Source: Pseudomonas fildesensis (lineage in GTDB: Bacteria; Pseudomonadota; Gammaproteobacteria; Pseudomonadales; Pseudomonadaceae). From it: DNA of 64,000 bases. Positions within the stretch are counted from its first letter, which is position 1; each line of letters starts with the position of its first letter. A program made the position numbers and the translations under genes. The stretch lies in the NCBI RefSeq assembly GCF_001050345.1, contig NZ_LFMW01000021.1, positions 1 to 64,000 of the forward strand. Reading direction: 5' to 3'. This document shows positions 57,610 to 64,000 of the stretch, one piece after another. Below the pieces are notes generated by a model, which was given only the letters and a program-made list of their open reading frames with translations, was not told the origin of the DNA and made no database searches.

Positions 57610-59169
57610 CTATTGCCCGTTGCCTTGCTCGCTGTAGTCGAGGGTATAGCTATTGCGCAAAGGCTTGCCCATTTCCTCATTCAGCGCATTTTCTGTGAAC
57701 GGTTTGGGATTGATCGTGCTCGGTGGCGTTGAGGGGTCGTTATCCAAGTCGAACGGTTGCGCATCGTTGGGTAATCCAATGGCCTGGCGTTCAAAGTTTT
57801 CCACCGGTCCCGATTTGCCCGGCCCAAACGACTCCTGAGTCTCACCACTCAGGAACGTGCCGGTTGCGCCGTTGTAGGCATGGGCGATTTCATGGAAGAG
57901 CCCAGTCACCGGTACGGATATATTGGAGCGGTCCATACTTTCAAGCGTCGACGGCGGGTCGTAGTAAATCGTTGCGCGGTCGGCACGTGAGCCTGGCACC
58001 CCATTTTTGATGACGCCCAAGGCTGACTCGTCAATGTTTCCTTCGGCTTCAGCGGCAAGCTCTTCCAGTTCAGCGCTGTCAAAAACATAACTGGTGCCAC
58101 CGAAACTGATCGGCTCGACAGTCACCTTGCCGCCGTTGACGCCAGCCAGCGCGTCCATTTGTGTGAGCGCTTGTTGCCCTGTGGGTGAACTGCGCAGGAA
58201 CTCGAAATCGTCGGCGACCCGTTGCTTGAAGTCCGTTGAGTCTTGCGGCGAGACGCTGATCGTGAATCCCTGCTCGCCAGCGCTGCTGGGTATCACCGGC
58301 GTGAAGGTGGACCCTCGGGTTCGGTCAAAGTGATCGCTGGCATTGGCAAAAACGCGATCGCCGACCTTGTTCTGCCAGATTCTGTCGTGGCCTTTGCCTG
58401 TATAGAAGGTGGTGCGGTCGTGACCGATCAACTGGTCATCGTCATTGCCACCGTGCATGACAGTATGGCCGTTGCCTGCGTAAAGCCGGTCATTACCGTC
58501 ACCGCCATCCAGGTGGCTTTGTTTAGTCGCGGCGCCTGCGCCTGCGTAAATGCGGTCATTGCCCTTGTTGCCGTACATGACGTTATTGCCGCTGCCACCC
58601 ATCAGCGTATCGTCGCCGTCGCCGCCTTCGGCATAGCCCAGGCCGCTGCCCAGTCGCAGAACGTCGTTGCCGCCCTGTCCGTAAAGCCGGGTTCTGCCGC
58701 CGCCGGCTTGTACCTGATCGTCGCCATCACCGGCGTCTACATCCACGCGAATCTTTACGTCATCGTCGATCTTTATCCTGTCGTTGCCGCCTTTGGTCTT
58801 GATCCATAGGCCTTGCGGCGGGCCTTGCTGTTCTTCAGCGTTGAACAAATACGGCGTGCCATTGACGAAGATTTGCAGCTTGCCCCCAGGCCAGCTGCGC
58901 ACATGGATATCGTCCGCGTTGTTGCCGGTTTCCACGACCAAACGGCTCGACATAATCTCCGGATCGTTGGGGTCCGATGGGTCCCAGACAATTTCCCGGC
59001 TGATCTTCACGTCTCCGTTGACGTGCAACGGATGCATTTTGACGTTGAGTCTGCCTGGCGTCAGATCGGAGGGTGTGGCATAGGGCGACGGCGCAGGTTT
59101 ATCGAGGGCCGCTGGCGGGGTTGAATGATTGCGGGTTGGCGCGGAATAAGCGTGTGCAGACGAAAGCAT
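57610..59169 (-). CDS. M91-type zinc metallopeptidase (NleD/HopH1-like) with calcium-binding-type repeats
   Basis: A 519-residue protein. Residues 1 to about 40 are Ser/Pro-rich, as in secreted effectors, with no Sec signal. Residues about 125-260 contain RTX-like repeats (GDGDDQVQAGGG, GQGGNDVLRLGSG, GGDGDDTLMGGSGNN, GGDGNDRLYAG), which bind calcium in hemolysin-type proteins. The C-terminal domain has the zinc-protease motif HEIAH (426-430, DNA 57880-57894) in GLFHEIAHAYNGATG, matching the NleD/HopH1 family. Those relatives are type III effectors, about 220-230 residues, that cleave host proteins. The ATG at 59169 is preferred to a GTG at 59184 because AAGG lies 8 bases upstream. It sits between LysR and AraC genes, with no secretion genes nearby. 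Confidence 0.82.
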   Translation of the reverse strand: MLSSAHAYSAPTRNHSTPPAALDKPAPSPYATPSDLTPGRLNVKMHPLHVNGDVKISREIVWDPSDPNDPEIMSSRLVVETGNNADDIHVRSWPGGKLQIFVNGTPYLFNAEEQQGPPQGLWIKTKGGNDRIKIDDDVKIRVDVDAGDGDDQVQAGGGRTRLYGQGGNDVLRLGSGLGYAEGGDGDDTLMGGSGNNVMYGNKGNDRIYAGAGAATKQSHLDGGDGNDRLYAGNGHTVMHGGNDDDQLIGHDRTTFYTGKGHDRIWQNKVGDRVFANASDHFDRTRGSTFTPVIPSSAGEQGFTISVSPQDSTDFKQRVADDFEFLRSSPTGQQALTQMDALAGVNGGKVTVEPISFGGTSYVFDSAELEELAAEAEGNIDESALGVIKNGVPGSRADRATIYYDPPSTLESMDRSNISVPVTGLFHEIAHAYNGATGTFLSGETQESFGPGKSGPVENFERQAIGLPNDAQPFDLDNDPSTPPSTINPKPFTENALNEEMGKPLRNSYTLDYSEQGNGQ

Positions 59170-59227
59170 CGGCTTGACCTTCACGTTGATTGGCAGTGGG
59201 TACCTGATTGCGCGTCAGGGCTACCCA

Positions 59228-60190
59228 TTACGTGGAGGACTGTACGAAAACGTTCCCTGGCTCCGTCGGCGTCCTACTGCGCAAAGGGGCTTGCCCCTTG
59301 CGATAGGCGCCCGGCTGTTGCCCGGTGACTTTATGAAACGCCCGCGTAAACGCCGCCACCGACTGATACCCCACCGCTAGCGATACGTCTGCCACGGTCT
59401 GGTCAGCCTTGAACAACCGGCACGCGTGGCGCATGCGCATCATCAACAACACTTGCCCCGGCGACTGCCCGCTCAGTTCATTGAACCGCTTGAAAAACGC
59501 CGAGCGCGACAGCCCGGTGCAGGCCGCCATGCTTTCCAGGGTCCAGGCCTCGGCGGGGCGTGCGATCAGTTGTTCCAACAGGTTGGCGAACGCGGGTTGC
59601 CGGCCGAGTGCCGCCAGGCCTCCCAGGGTTGTGTTATCGAGCACTTGCTGGCGCAGCACATACAGAAACAGCAAGTGACAGAGGCGTTCGAGCAACGCGC
59701 AAGAGGGCGCCGGTGTGCATTCGCACTCCTGCAGGATCAGTTCGAACAGTTTGCGTGCTGCGGTCAGTGAAGGATCGCCGGCCCGCAGGATGATCCAGGC
59801 GGGCAGGGTGTCGACAATCATCGCCGACAGGCCGGACTGAAAATGAAAGAACCCGCAGACCAGGCCCACGCCGTTATCGGCCGCGACGTCCAGCGGCAAC
59901 ATCGGCCGGCGTGGGCACTGCTGTGCGCCCGCCGCCGTAGCTTCCCCGGACAGCCGATATTCAAGGTCGCGCAGCAGAAACACCGCATCCCCATTGTTGA
60001 GCAGTTGAGGGACCGGTTCGCCTTCGATATGCAGCCAGCACTGGCCTTGGACAATCAGATGAAAACTCGCACTCGCCAGGCCGTGGGTGCTTGCGTGCCA
60101 GTCGCCACAATAACGACCGACGTGAAACAAACGGGTGTTGAGTTCGAGGCTATCTAATAACCAATCGACAAGTGCACTGGACGAATTCAT
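59228..60190 (-). CDS. AraC-family regulator with N-terminal cupin
   Basis: A 320-residue regulator. The N-terminal half is a cupin-like sensor (HGLASASFHLIVQGQCWLHI, then NNGDAVFLLRDLEYRLSG). The C-terminal AraC DNA-binding domain holds two helix-turn-helix units (WTLESMAACTGLSRSAFFKR, and VADVSLAVGYQSVAAFTRAF). It is divergent from the AhpD-like gene with a 106-bp gap, so it probably controls that operon. The cupin-6 type is common among regulators of AhpD/carboxymuconolactone-decarboxylase-like or oxidoreductase genes. Confidence 0.88.
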   Translation of the reverse strand: MNSSSALVDWLLDSLELNTRLFHVGRYCGDWHASTHGLASASFHLIVQGQCWLHIEGEPVPQLLNNGDAVFLLRDLEYRLSGEATAAGAQQCPRRPMLPLDVAADNGVGLVCGFFHFQSGLSAMIVDTLPAWIILRAGDPSLTAARKLFELILQECECTPAPSCALLERLCHLLFLYVLRQQVLDNTTLGGLAALGRQPAFANLLEQLIARPAEAWTLESMAACTGLSRSAFFKRFNELSGQSPGQVLLMMRMRHACRLFKADQTVADVSLAVGYQSVAAFTRAFHKVTGQQPGAYRKGQAPLRSRTPTEPGNVFVQSST

Positions 60191-60296
60191 CTAATGGAAA
60201 GACTCAAGAGCAAGTAATCGCTACTTTAGCCTATTGAGGCGTTTTTTTATAACCAACAGACTTAGGACATCAACCCATCCATCAGGAGACCACTCC

Positions 60297-60857
60297 ATGT
60301 CCCGTGTACCGTTGCTCACCCCTGAGACCGCCCCGGAAGCCGCCAAACCGTTCCTGGAAAACGCGCTGAAAGGCTCGGGGTTCATCCCCAACCTGCTGGC
60401 GGTACTGGCCAATGCACCGGCGGCGTTGGAAACCTACATCACCGTGTCGGGCCTGAATGCCAAGGCGGAGCTGAGCCTGGCCGATCGTGAAGTGGTCCAA
60501 CTGATTGCCGCGACCACCCACGGTTGCGATTTCTGCGTCGCCGGCCACACGGCCGTAGCCCGCAACAAAGCCAAGCTGCCGGAAGACGTGATCGACGCCT
60601 TGCGCCAGCGTGGGGAATTGCCCAACGCCCGCTATGAGACACTCGCCGCGTTCACCCGTGAAGTGATCGCTACCCGTGGCGATGTGAGTGACGCAGGTTA
60701 CGACGCATTCCGTGCCGCCGGGTATTCTGATGGTCATGCGCTGGAAGTTATTCTGGGTGTCAGCCTGGCAACCCTGTGCAACTTCGCCAACGTGTTCGCT
60801 CGTACCCCGCTGAACCCGGAGCTGGCGCAATTCCGTTGGGAAAAACCGGCAAGCTGA
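60297..60857 (+). CDS. AhpD-like (carboxymuconolactone decarboxylase family) protein
   Basis: A 186-residue helical protein with the AhpD-type redox motif HGCDFCVAGHTAVARNKAKL (CxxC and a nearby His), which in peroxiredoxin partners cycles thiols. LTPETAPEAAKPFLENAL and the later helical repeat fit the family. The start at 60297 is chosen for AGGAG 8 bases upstream. It is 52 bases ahead of the acyl-CoA-dehydrogenase-like gene on the same strand and divergent from the AraC regulator. Confidence 0.9.
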   Translation: MSRVPLLTPETAPEAAKPFLENALKGSGFIPNLLAVLANAPAALETYITVSGLNAKAELSLADREVVQLIAATTHGCDFCVAGHTAVARNKAKLPEDVIDALRQRGELPNARYETLAAFTREVIATRGDVSDAGYDAFRAAGYSDGHALEVILGVSLATLCNFANVFARTPLNPELAQFRWEKPAS

Positions 60858-60909
60858 AGGCGCGCGCGCATCGGTGATGGTCCCTCTGCTTTAACAAGGA
60901 GAAACATGA

Positions 60910-61971
60910 ATGCTTGACCCAATCTTGAGCCGTTGGCTCGATGTTCAAGCGCAGGCCCTGGACGTGGGCAGTTGCGATCCACAGGAAGTGCTGCCACGGC
61001 TGGCAGAAGCCAATGTGTTAAGAATCGGCGTGCCGAAATCGCTCGGTGGCCTGGGCGGCGATGTGAGCGGTGCCGTGGAGGCCATCGCCAACATCGCCAG
61101 TCATTCCCTGGCGGCGGCGTTTGTGTGCTGGGGCCAGCGTTCGTTTATCGAGTATCTGTTGCAGAGCCCCAACGAGCGGTTGCGCGAGCAACTGTTGCCC
61201 GACCTGCTCAGCGGCAAGCTGGCCGGGGCGACCGGGTTGTCGAATGCGATGAAATTTCTGTCGGGTATCGAGGCGTTGCAGATCAGCGCCGAGCCGAACG
61301 ATCACGGCTGGACGCTCAACGGTCGGCTGCATTGGGTGACCAACCTGCGCAAGAACGGCTTCGTCGTCGCCGCAGCGATTGAGCATGCTGGAGGTGGCGC
61401 GCCGTTCATCCTGGCGATCCCGGATTCGGTGGCGGGTTTGCAGCGCTCTGGTGATCTTGAATTGCTCGGGCTGCAATCCAGTAACACTGCCGCGCTGGGC
61501 CTGGAAGGCGTAGAGCTGAGTCGCGACTGGTTGCTGCATGAGGACGCGCGCAAGTTCCTGCCGGCCGTGCGCCCGGCGTTCCTGGGCTTGCAATGCGGCA
61601 TGTCGATTGGCCTGGCCCGTCGCTCGTTGGCCGAAGTCGCCCACCATCTGGGTGCGGCGCGCACGGTGTTGCGTGACGAGCTGGAAGCGCTGCGCGTGAC
61701 GCTCGATCATCTGGTCACGGAACTCAAGAATGGCCTGCTGGCCGGGCGCTTTGCCGCAGGGCCGGTGCCGTTGTTCAAGCTGCGCATCGCCCTCGCGGAA
61801 ACCGCCGCCAGCGCGGTGCAACTGGAACTGCAAGCCAGCGGCGGCAAGGCCTACCTCACCGCCCACGGCAGCGGCTTCGCGCGGCGTTGGCGTGAATCGG
61901 CGTTTGTACCCATCGTGACGCCGAGCCTGGTGCAACTGCGCACCGAGCTGCAACGTCAGGCTGCTCTATGA
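60910..61971 (+). CDS. Acyl-CoA-dehydrogenase-like flavin oxidoreductase
   Basis: A 353-residue protein of the acyl-CoA dehydrogenase/flavin monooxygenase fold. The N-terminal helical domain (NVLRIGVPKSLGGLGGDVSG), the beta-domain (GATGLSNAMKFLSGIEALQI, then TLNGRLHWVTNLRKNGFVVA) and the C-terminal helices are clear. Such proteins in sulfonate or sulfur-source loci act as monooxygenases or desulfurases. AAGGAG lies 8 bases before the ATG. A 4-codon frame (60906-60917) overlaps the start. Its stop overlaps the ABC ATPase start (61968-61971). Confidence 0.85.
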   Translation: MLDPILSRWLDVQAQALDVGSCDPQEVLPRLAEANVLRIGVPKSLGGLGGDVSGAVEAIANIASHSLAAAFVCWGQRSFIEYLLQSPNERLREQLLPDLLSGKLAGATGLSNAMKFLSGIEALQISAEPNDHGWTLNGRLHWVTNLRKNGFVVAAAIEHAGGGAPFILAIPDSVAGLQRSGDLELLGLQSSNTAALGLEGVELSRDWLLHEDARKFLPAVRPAFLGLQCGMSIGLARRSLAEVAHHLGAARTVLRDELEALRVTLDHLVTELKNGLLAGRFAAGPVPLFKLRIALAETAASAVQLELQASGGKAYLTAHGSGFARRWRESAFVPIVTPSLVQLRTELQRQAAL

Positions 61972-62771
61972 GCCAGGCGGTATTAAGTGCCCAGGGCATT
62001 TGCCTGGGGTATGCCAGCGGCCCGGTATTGCAAGGCTTCGACTTGCAGTTGCAGCCCGGCGAAGTGGTATCGATCCTCGGCCCCAGCGGCGTCGGCAAAT
62101 CCAGCCTGTTGCGGGTGCTCGCCGGTTTGCAGGCGCCCCAGGGCGGTAGCGTGCGGGTGCTCGGCGAGCCGTTGAGCGGTCCGCACCCCCGCGTCGCGGT
62201 GGCGTTTCAGGACCCGAGCCTGTTGCCCTGGCTTAACCTGGAAAAGAACGTTGCCTTCGGCCTGGATTTCGCCCGTCAGCCTTACCTGACGGCTGACGAG
62301 CGCCGCCAGCGCGTCGACCACGCCATTGCGGCAGTCAACCTGGAACACGCGCGCCAGCAGTTCCCCGCGCAGTTGTCCGGCGGTATGGCCCAGCGCACTG
62401 CGTTGGCCCGCTGCCTGGCGCGCCAGCCACAAGTGTTGTTGCTGGATGAACCGTTCGGTGCCCTTGACGAAGTGACCCGCGCCGACATGCAGCACCTGTT
62501 GCTCAAGGTCAATCGCGAACAGGGCTCGGCAGCGGTATTGATCACCCACGACATCGACGAAGCGCTATTGCTGTCCGACCGCATCCTGCTACTGGGTAAC
62601 CGCCCGGCGCGGACCCTGGGCGAATGGCGGATCGACCTGCCGCAACCACGCGAAGAGCAGGTCGAGGCCATTGGCGCGTTGCGTATCGACATTCTTAAAA
62701 CCCTACGGCAGGCGAGCCGCCCTCAACCCAACCCCCTTGATCTGCTGGAGCCTAGCCATGTGTCTGGATGA
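61968..62771 (+). CDS. ABC transporter ATP-binding protein (SsuB/TauB/NrtD type)
   Basis: A 267-residue ATPase. Walker A is LGPSGVGKSSLLRVLAGL, the Q-loop AFQDPSLLPWLNLEKNV is typical of the nitrate/sulfonate/taurine subfamily, the signature is LSGGMAQRTALARCL, Walker B is VLLLDEPFGALDEVTR, and the switch His is in LITHDIDEAL. It powers the importer made with the binding protein and permease that follow. Its start overlaps the upstream flavoprotein gene by 4 bases, and its end overlaps the binding-protein gene by 14 bases. Confidence 0.93.
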   Translation: MSQAVLSAQGICLGYASGPVLQGFDLQLQPGEVVSILGPSGVGKSSLLRVLAGLQAPQGGSVRVLGEPLSGPHPRVAVAFQDPSLLPWLNLEKNVAFGLDFARQPYLTADERRQRVDHAIAAVNLEHARQQFPAQLSGGMAQRTALARCLARQPQVLLLDEPFGALDEVTRADMQHLLLKVNREQGSAAVLITHDIDEALLLSDRILLLGNRPARTLGEWRIDLPQPREEQVEAIGALRIDILKTLRQASRPQPNPLDLLEPSHVSG

Positions 62772-63957
62772 CCTGACCCACTCGCGCCGTGACTTTCTCA
62801 AACTCTCTGCGGTGCTCAGTGCCGCCGGTGCCTTGCCGCTGTTGAGCAGCCTGCAGGCCCGTGCCGCCAGCGACCCGGACGCACCGGTACGCATCGGCTA
62901 CTTGCCGATCACCGATGCCACGCCGCTGTTGGTGGCGCATAACAATGGCCTGTTCGAAGCCGAGGGCATCAAGGCCGAGCGCCCTGTGCTGCTGCGCAGT
63001 TGGGCCCAGGTGATCGAGGCCTTTATTTCGGGTCAGGTCAACGTGATCCACCTGTTGTCGCCGATGACCGTTTGGGCACGCTACGCCAGCAAGGTGCCGG
63101 CCAAAGTGGTGGCCTGGAACCACGTCGGCGGGTCGGGCTTGACCGTGTCGCCAGGGATTACCGACGTCAAGCAACTGGGCGGCAAGTCGGTGGCGATTCC
63201 GTTCTGGTATTCGATCCATAACGTGGTGGTGCAACAGCTGTTCCGTGACAACGGCCTGACGCCGGTCGCGCGTGCGGCGGGCAGCGAGATCGCCGCCAAT
63301 GAAGTGAACCTGATCGTGCTGCCCCCCTCGGACATGCCGCCGGCGCTGGCCAGCAAGCGTATCGACGGCTATATCGTCGCCGAGCCGTTCAATGCCCTGG
63401 CGGAAAACCTCAAGGTCGGTCGCGTACAGCGCTTTACCGGCGACGTGTGGCGCAACCACGCGTGCTGCGTGGTGTTCATGCACGAACACGACCTGACCAA
63501 CCGCCCGGAGTGGTCGCAGAAAGTGGTGAATGCCATCGTCAAGGCGCAAGTCTGGACCCGCGACAACCGCGAAGAGGCGGTGAAACTACTGTCCAAGGAC
63601 GGCCCGAACCGTTACACGCCGCATGCCGAACCGGTGTTGAGCAAGGTACTCGCACCTGCAGCAAGCGACCGCGCCGCTTACCTGGCTGACGGTGCGATCC
63701 AGCATGCCAACTGGGACGAACACCGCATCGACTTCCAACCCTATCCTTTCCCGAGCTACACCGAGGAACTGGTGCGGCGCCTGAAAGACACGTTGATCGA
63801 AGGTGACAAGAAATTCCTCGCGGACCTCGATCCAGCCTTCGTCGCCAAGGACCTGGTGGACGACCGCTTCGTGCGCAACGCGATTGCGGCGGTAGGCGGC
63901 ATGAAGACGTTCGGCTTGCCTGAAGGCTTTGAGCGGACCGAGGAGATTGGCGTTTGA
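62758..63957 (+). CDS. ABC transporter substrate-binding protein (NMT1/nitrate-sulfonate type), Tat signal
   Basis: A 399-residue periplasmic binding protein. The N-terminus has a twin-arginine motif, SRRDFLKLSAVLSAAGALPL, so it is exported folded. VRIGYLPITDATPLLVAHNN, SGQVNVIHLLSPMTVWARYA and VAIPFWYSIHNVVVQQLF fit the CmpA/NrtA/SsuA-type family. The start at 62758 is chosen for GGAG 7 bases upstream and for the Tat signal. The ligand could be a sulfonate, taurine-like or nitrile-type compound, or nitrate, and the neighbouring flavoprotein favours an organosulfur compound. Confidence 0.9.
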   Translation: MCLDDLTHSRRDFLKLSAVLSAAGALPLLSSLQARAASDPDAPVRIGYLPITDATPLLVAHNNGLFEAEGIKAERPVLLRSWAQVIEAFISGQVNVIHLLSPMTVWARYASKVPAKVVAWNHVGGSGLTVSPGITDVKQLGGKSVAIPFWYSIHNVVVQQLFRDNGLTPVARAAGSEIAANEVNLIVLPPSDMPPALASKRIDGYIVAEPFNALAENLKVGRVQRFTGDVWRNHACCVVFMHEHDLTNRPEWSQKVVNAIVKAQVWTRDNREEAVKLLSKDGPNRYTPHAEPVLSKVLAPAASDRAAYLADGAIQHANWDEHRIDFQPYPFPSYTEELVRRLKDTLIEGDKKFLADLDPAFVAKDLVDDRFVRNAIAAVGGMKTFGLPEGFERTEEIGV

Positions 63958-64000
63958 ACAACGGCAAAACCGTAGCGTGGCCGGGCTGGTTGCTCGGTGT
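63954..64000 (+). CDS. ABC transporter permease, 5' end
   Basis: Fifteen codons beginning TTG at 63954 (NNGKTVAWPGWLLG), overlapping the binding-protein stop as TTGA, with AGGAG 8 bases upstream (63941-63945). The short peptide carries no domain, but its position in an ATPase/binding-protein operon makes an inner-membrane permease the likely call. It runs off the right edge. Confidence 0.65.
   Translation, partial: MNNGKTVAWPGWLLG

Overview
The window is GC-rich, densely packed chromosomal DNA from a Pseudomonas, most likely of the P. fluorescens group. The signs are an Aer-type receptor of the usual Pseudomonas length, paired CBS/CGL reverse trans-sulfuration genes, the gene order glgA-treZ-malQ-treY-DUF2934-glgX, four chemoreceptors, and repeated REP/REPIN palindromes between genes. 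I see no rRNA, tRNA, CRISPR array, prophage or insertion sequence.

Layout. 1-340: the 5' end of nrdB, preceded by two NrdR-box-like sites. 799-2510: a lipoprotein sorbosone-dehydrogenase-type protein coupled to a DUF2231 membrane protein. 2696-4558: uvsE and a nucleotidyltransferase. 4548-6488: a dCache chemoreceptor. 6786-7775: a decayed patch with a truncated glutathione S-transferase and a doubly frameshifted Asp/Glu-racemase-like gene. 7870-9522: HIT, VOC and cysteine-hydrolase genes. 9712-13638: aer and an OsmC-YcaO fusion. 13894-16433: cystathionine gamma-lyase/synthase and beta-synthase. 16701-19198: allophanate hydrolase plus a GntR regulator. 19442-24394: a DapA-like enzyme, an HSL-type hydrolase with a lipoprotein, a LysE exporter and a P-loop kinase-like protein. 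24553-28423: a six-helix chemoreceptor and a Fur-box-preceded TonB receptor. 28545-31688: an Lrp regulator divergent from an acetylpolyamine-amidohydrolase-like enzyme and an APC permease. 31723-34296: an autotransporter.

34544-49222 (all minus strand) is the most notable block. It is a glucan/trehalose gene set (glgA, treZ, malQ, treY, DUF2934, glgX) that continues, one base after glgX, into four translationally coupled genes: an acyl-CoA-dehydrogenase-like protein, a PIG-L deacetylase, a NodS-like methyltransferase and a family 2 glycosyltransferase. A diverged second PIG-L gene follows. The enzyme classes suggest that an amino sugar or glycoside is deacetylated, methylated and glycosylated, but the product is unknown.

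49780-64000: a 2-hydroxyacid dehydrogenase, an exported hydrolase, a YqaA/DUF411 pair, an SRPBCC protein, a fourth chemoreceptor, an aldo/keto reductase with a divergent LysR regulator, a large M91-type (NleD/HopH1-like) metallopeptidase carrying calcium-binding-type repeats, an AraC regulator, and an operon of AhpD-like protein, acyl-CoA-dehydrogenase-like protein and a nitrate/sulfonate/taurine-type ABC importer that runs off the right edge.

Coordinates and translations were read by eye. Family assignments rest on recognised motifs, not on database searches.
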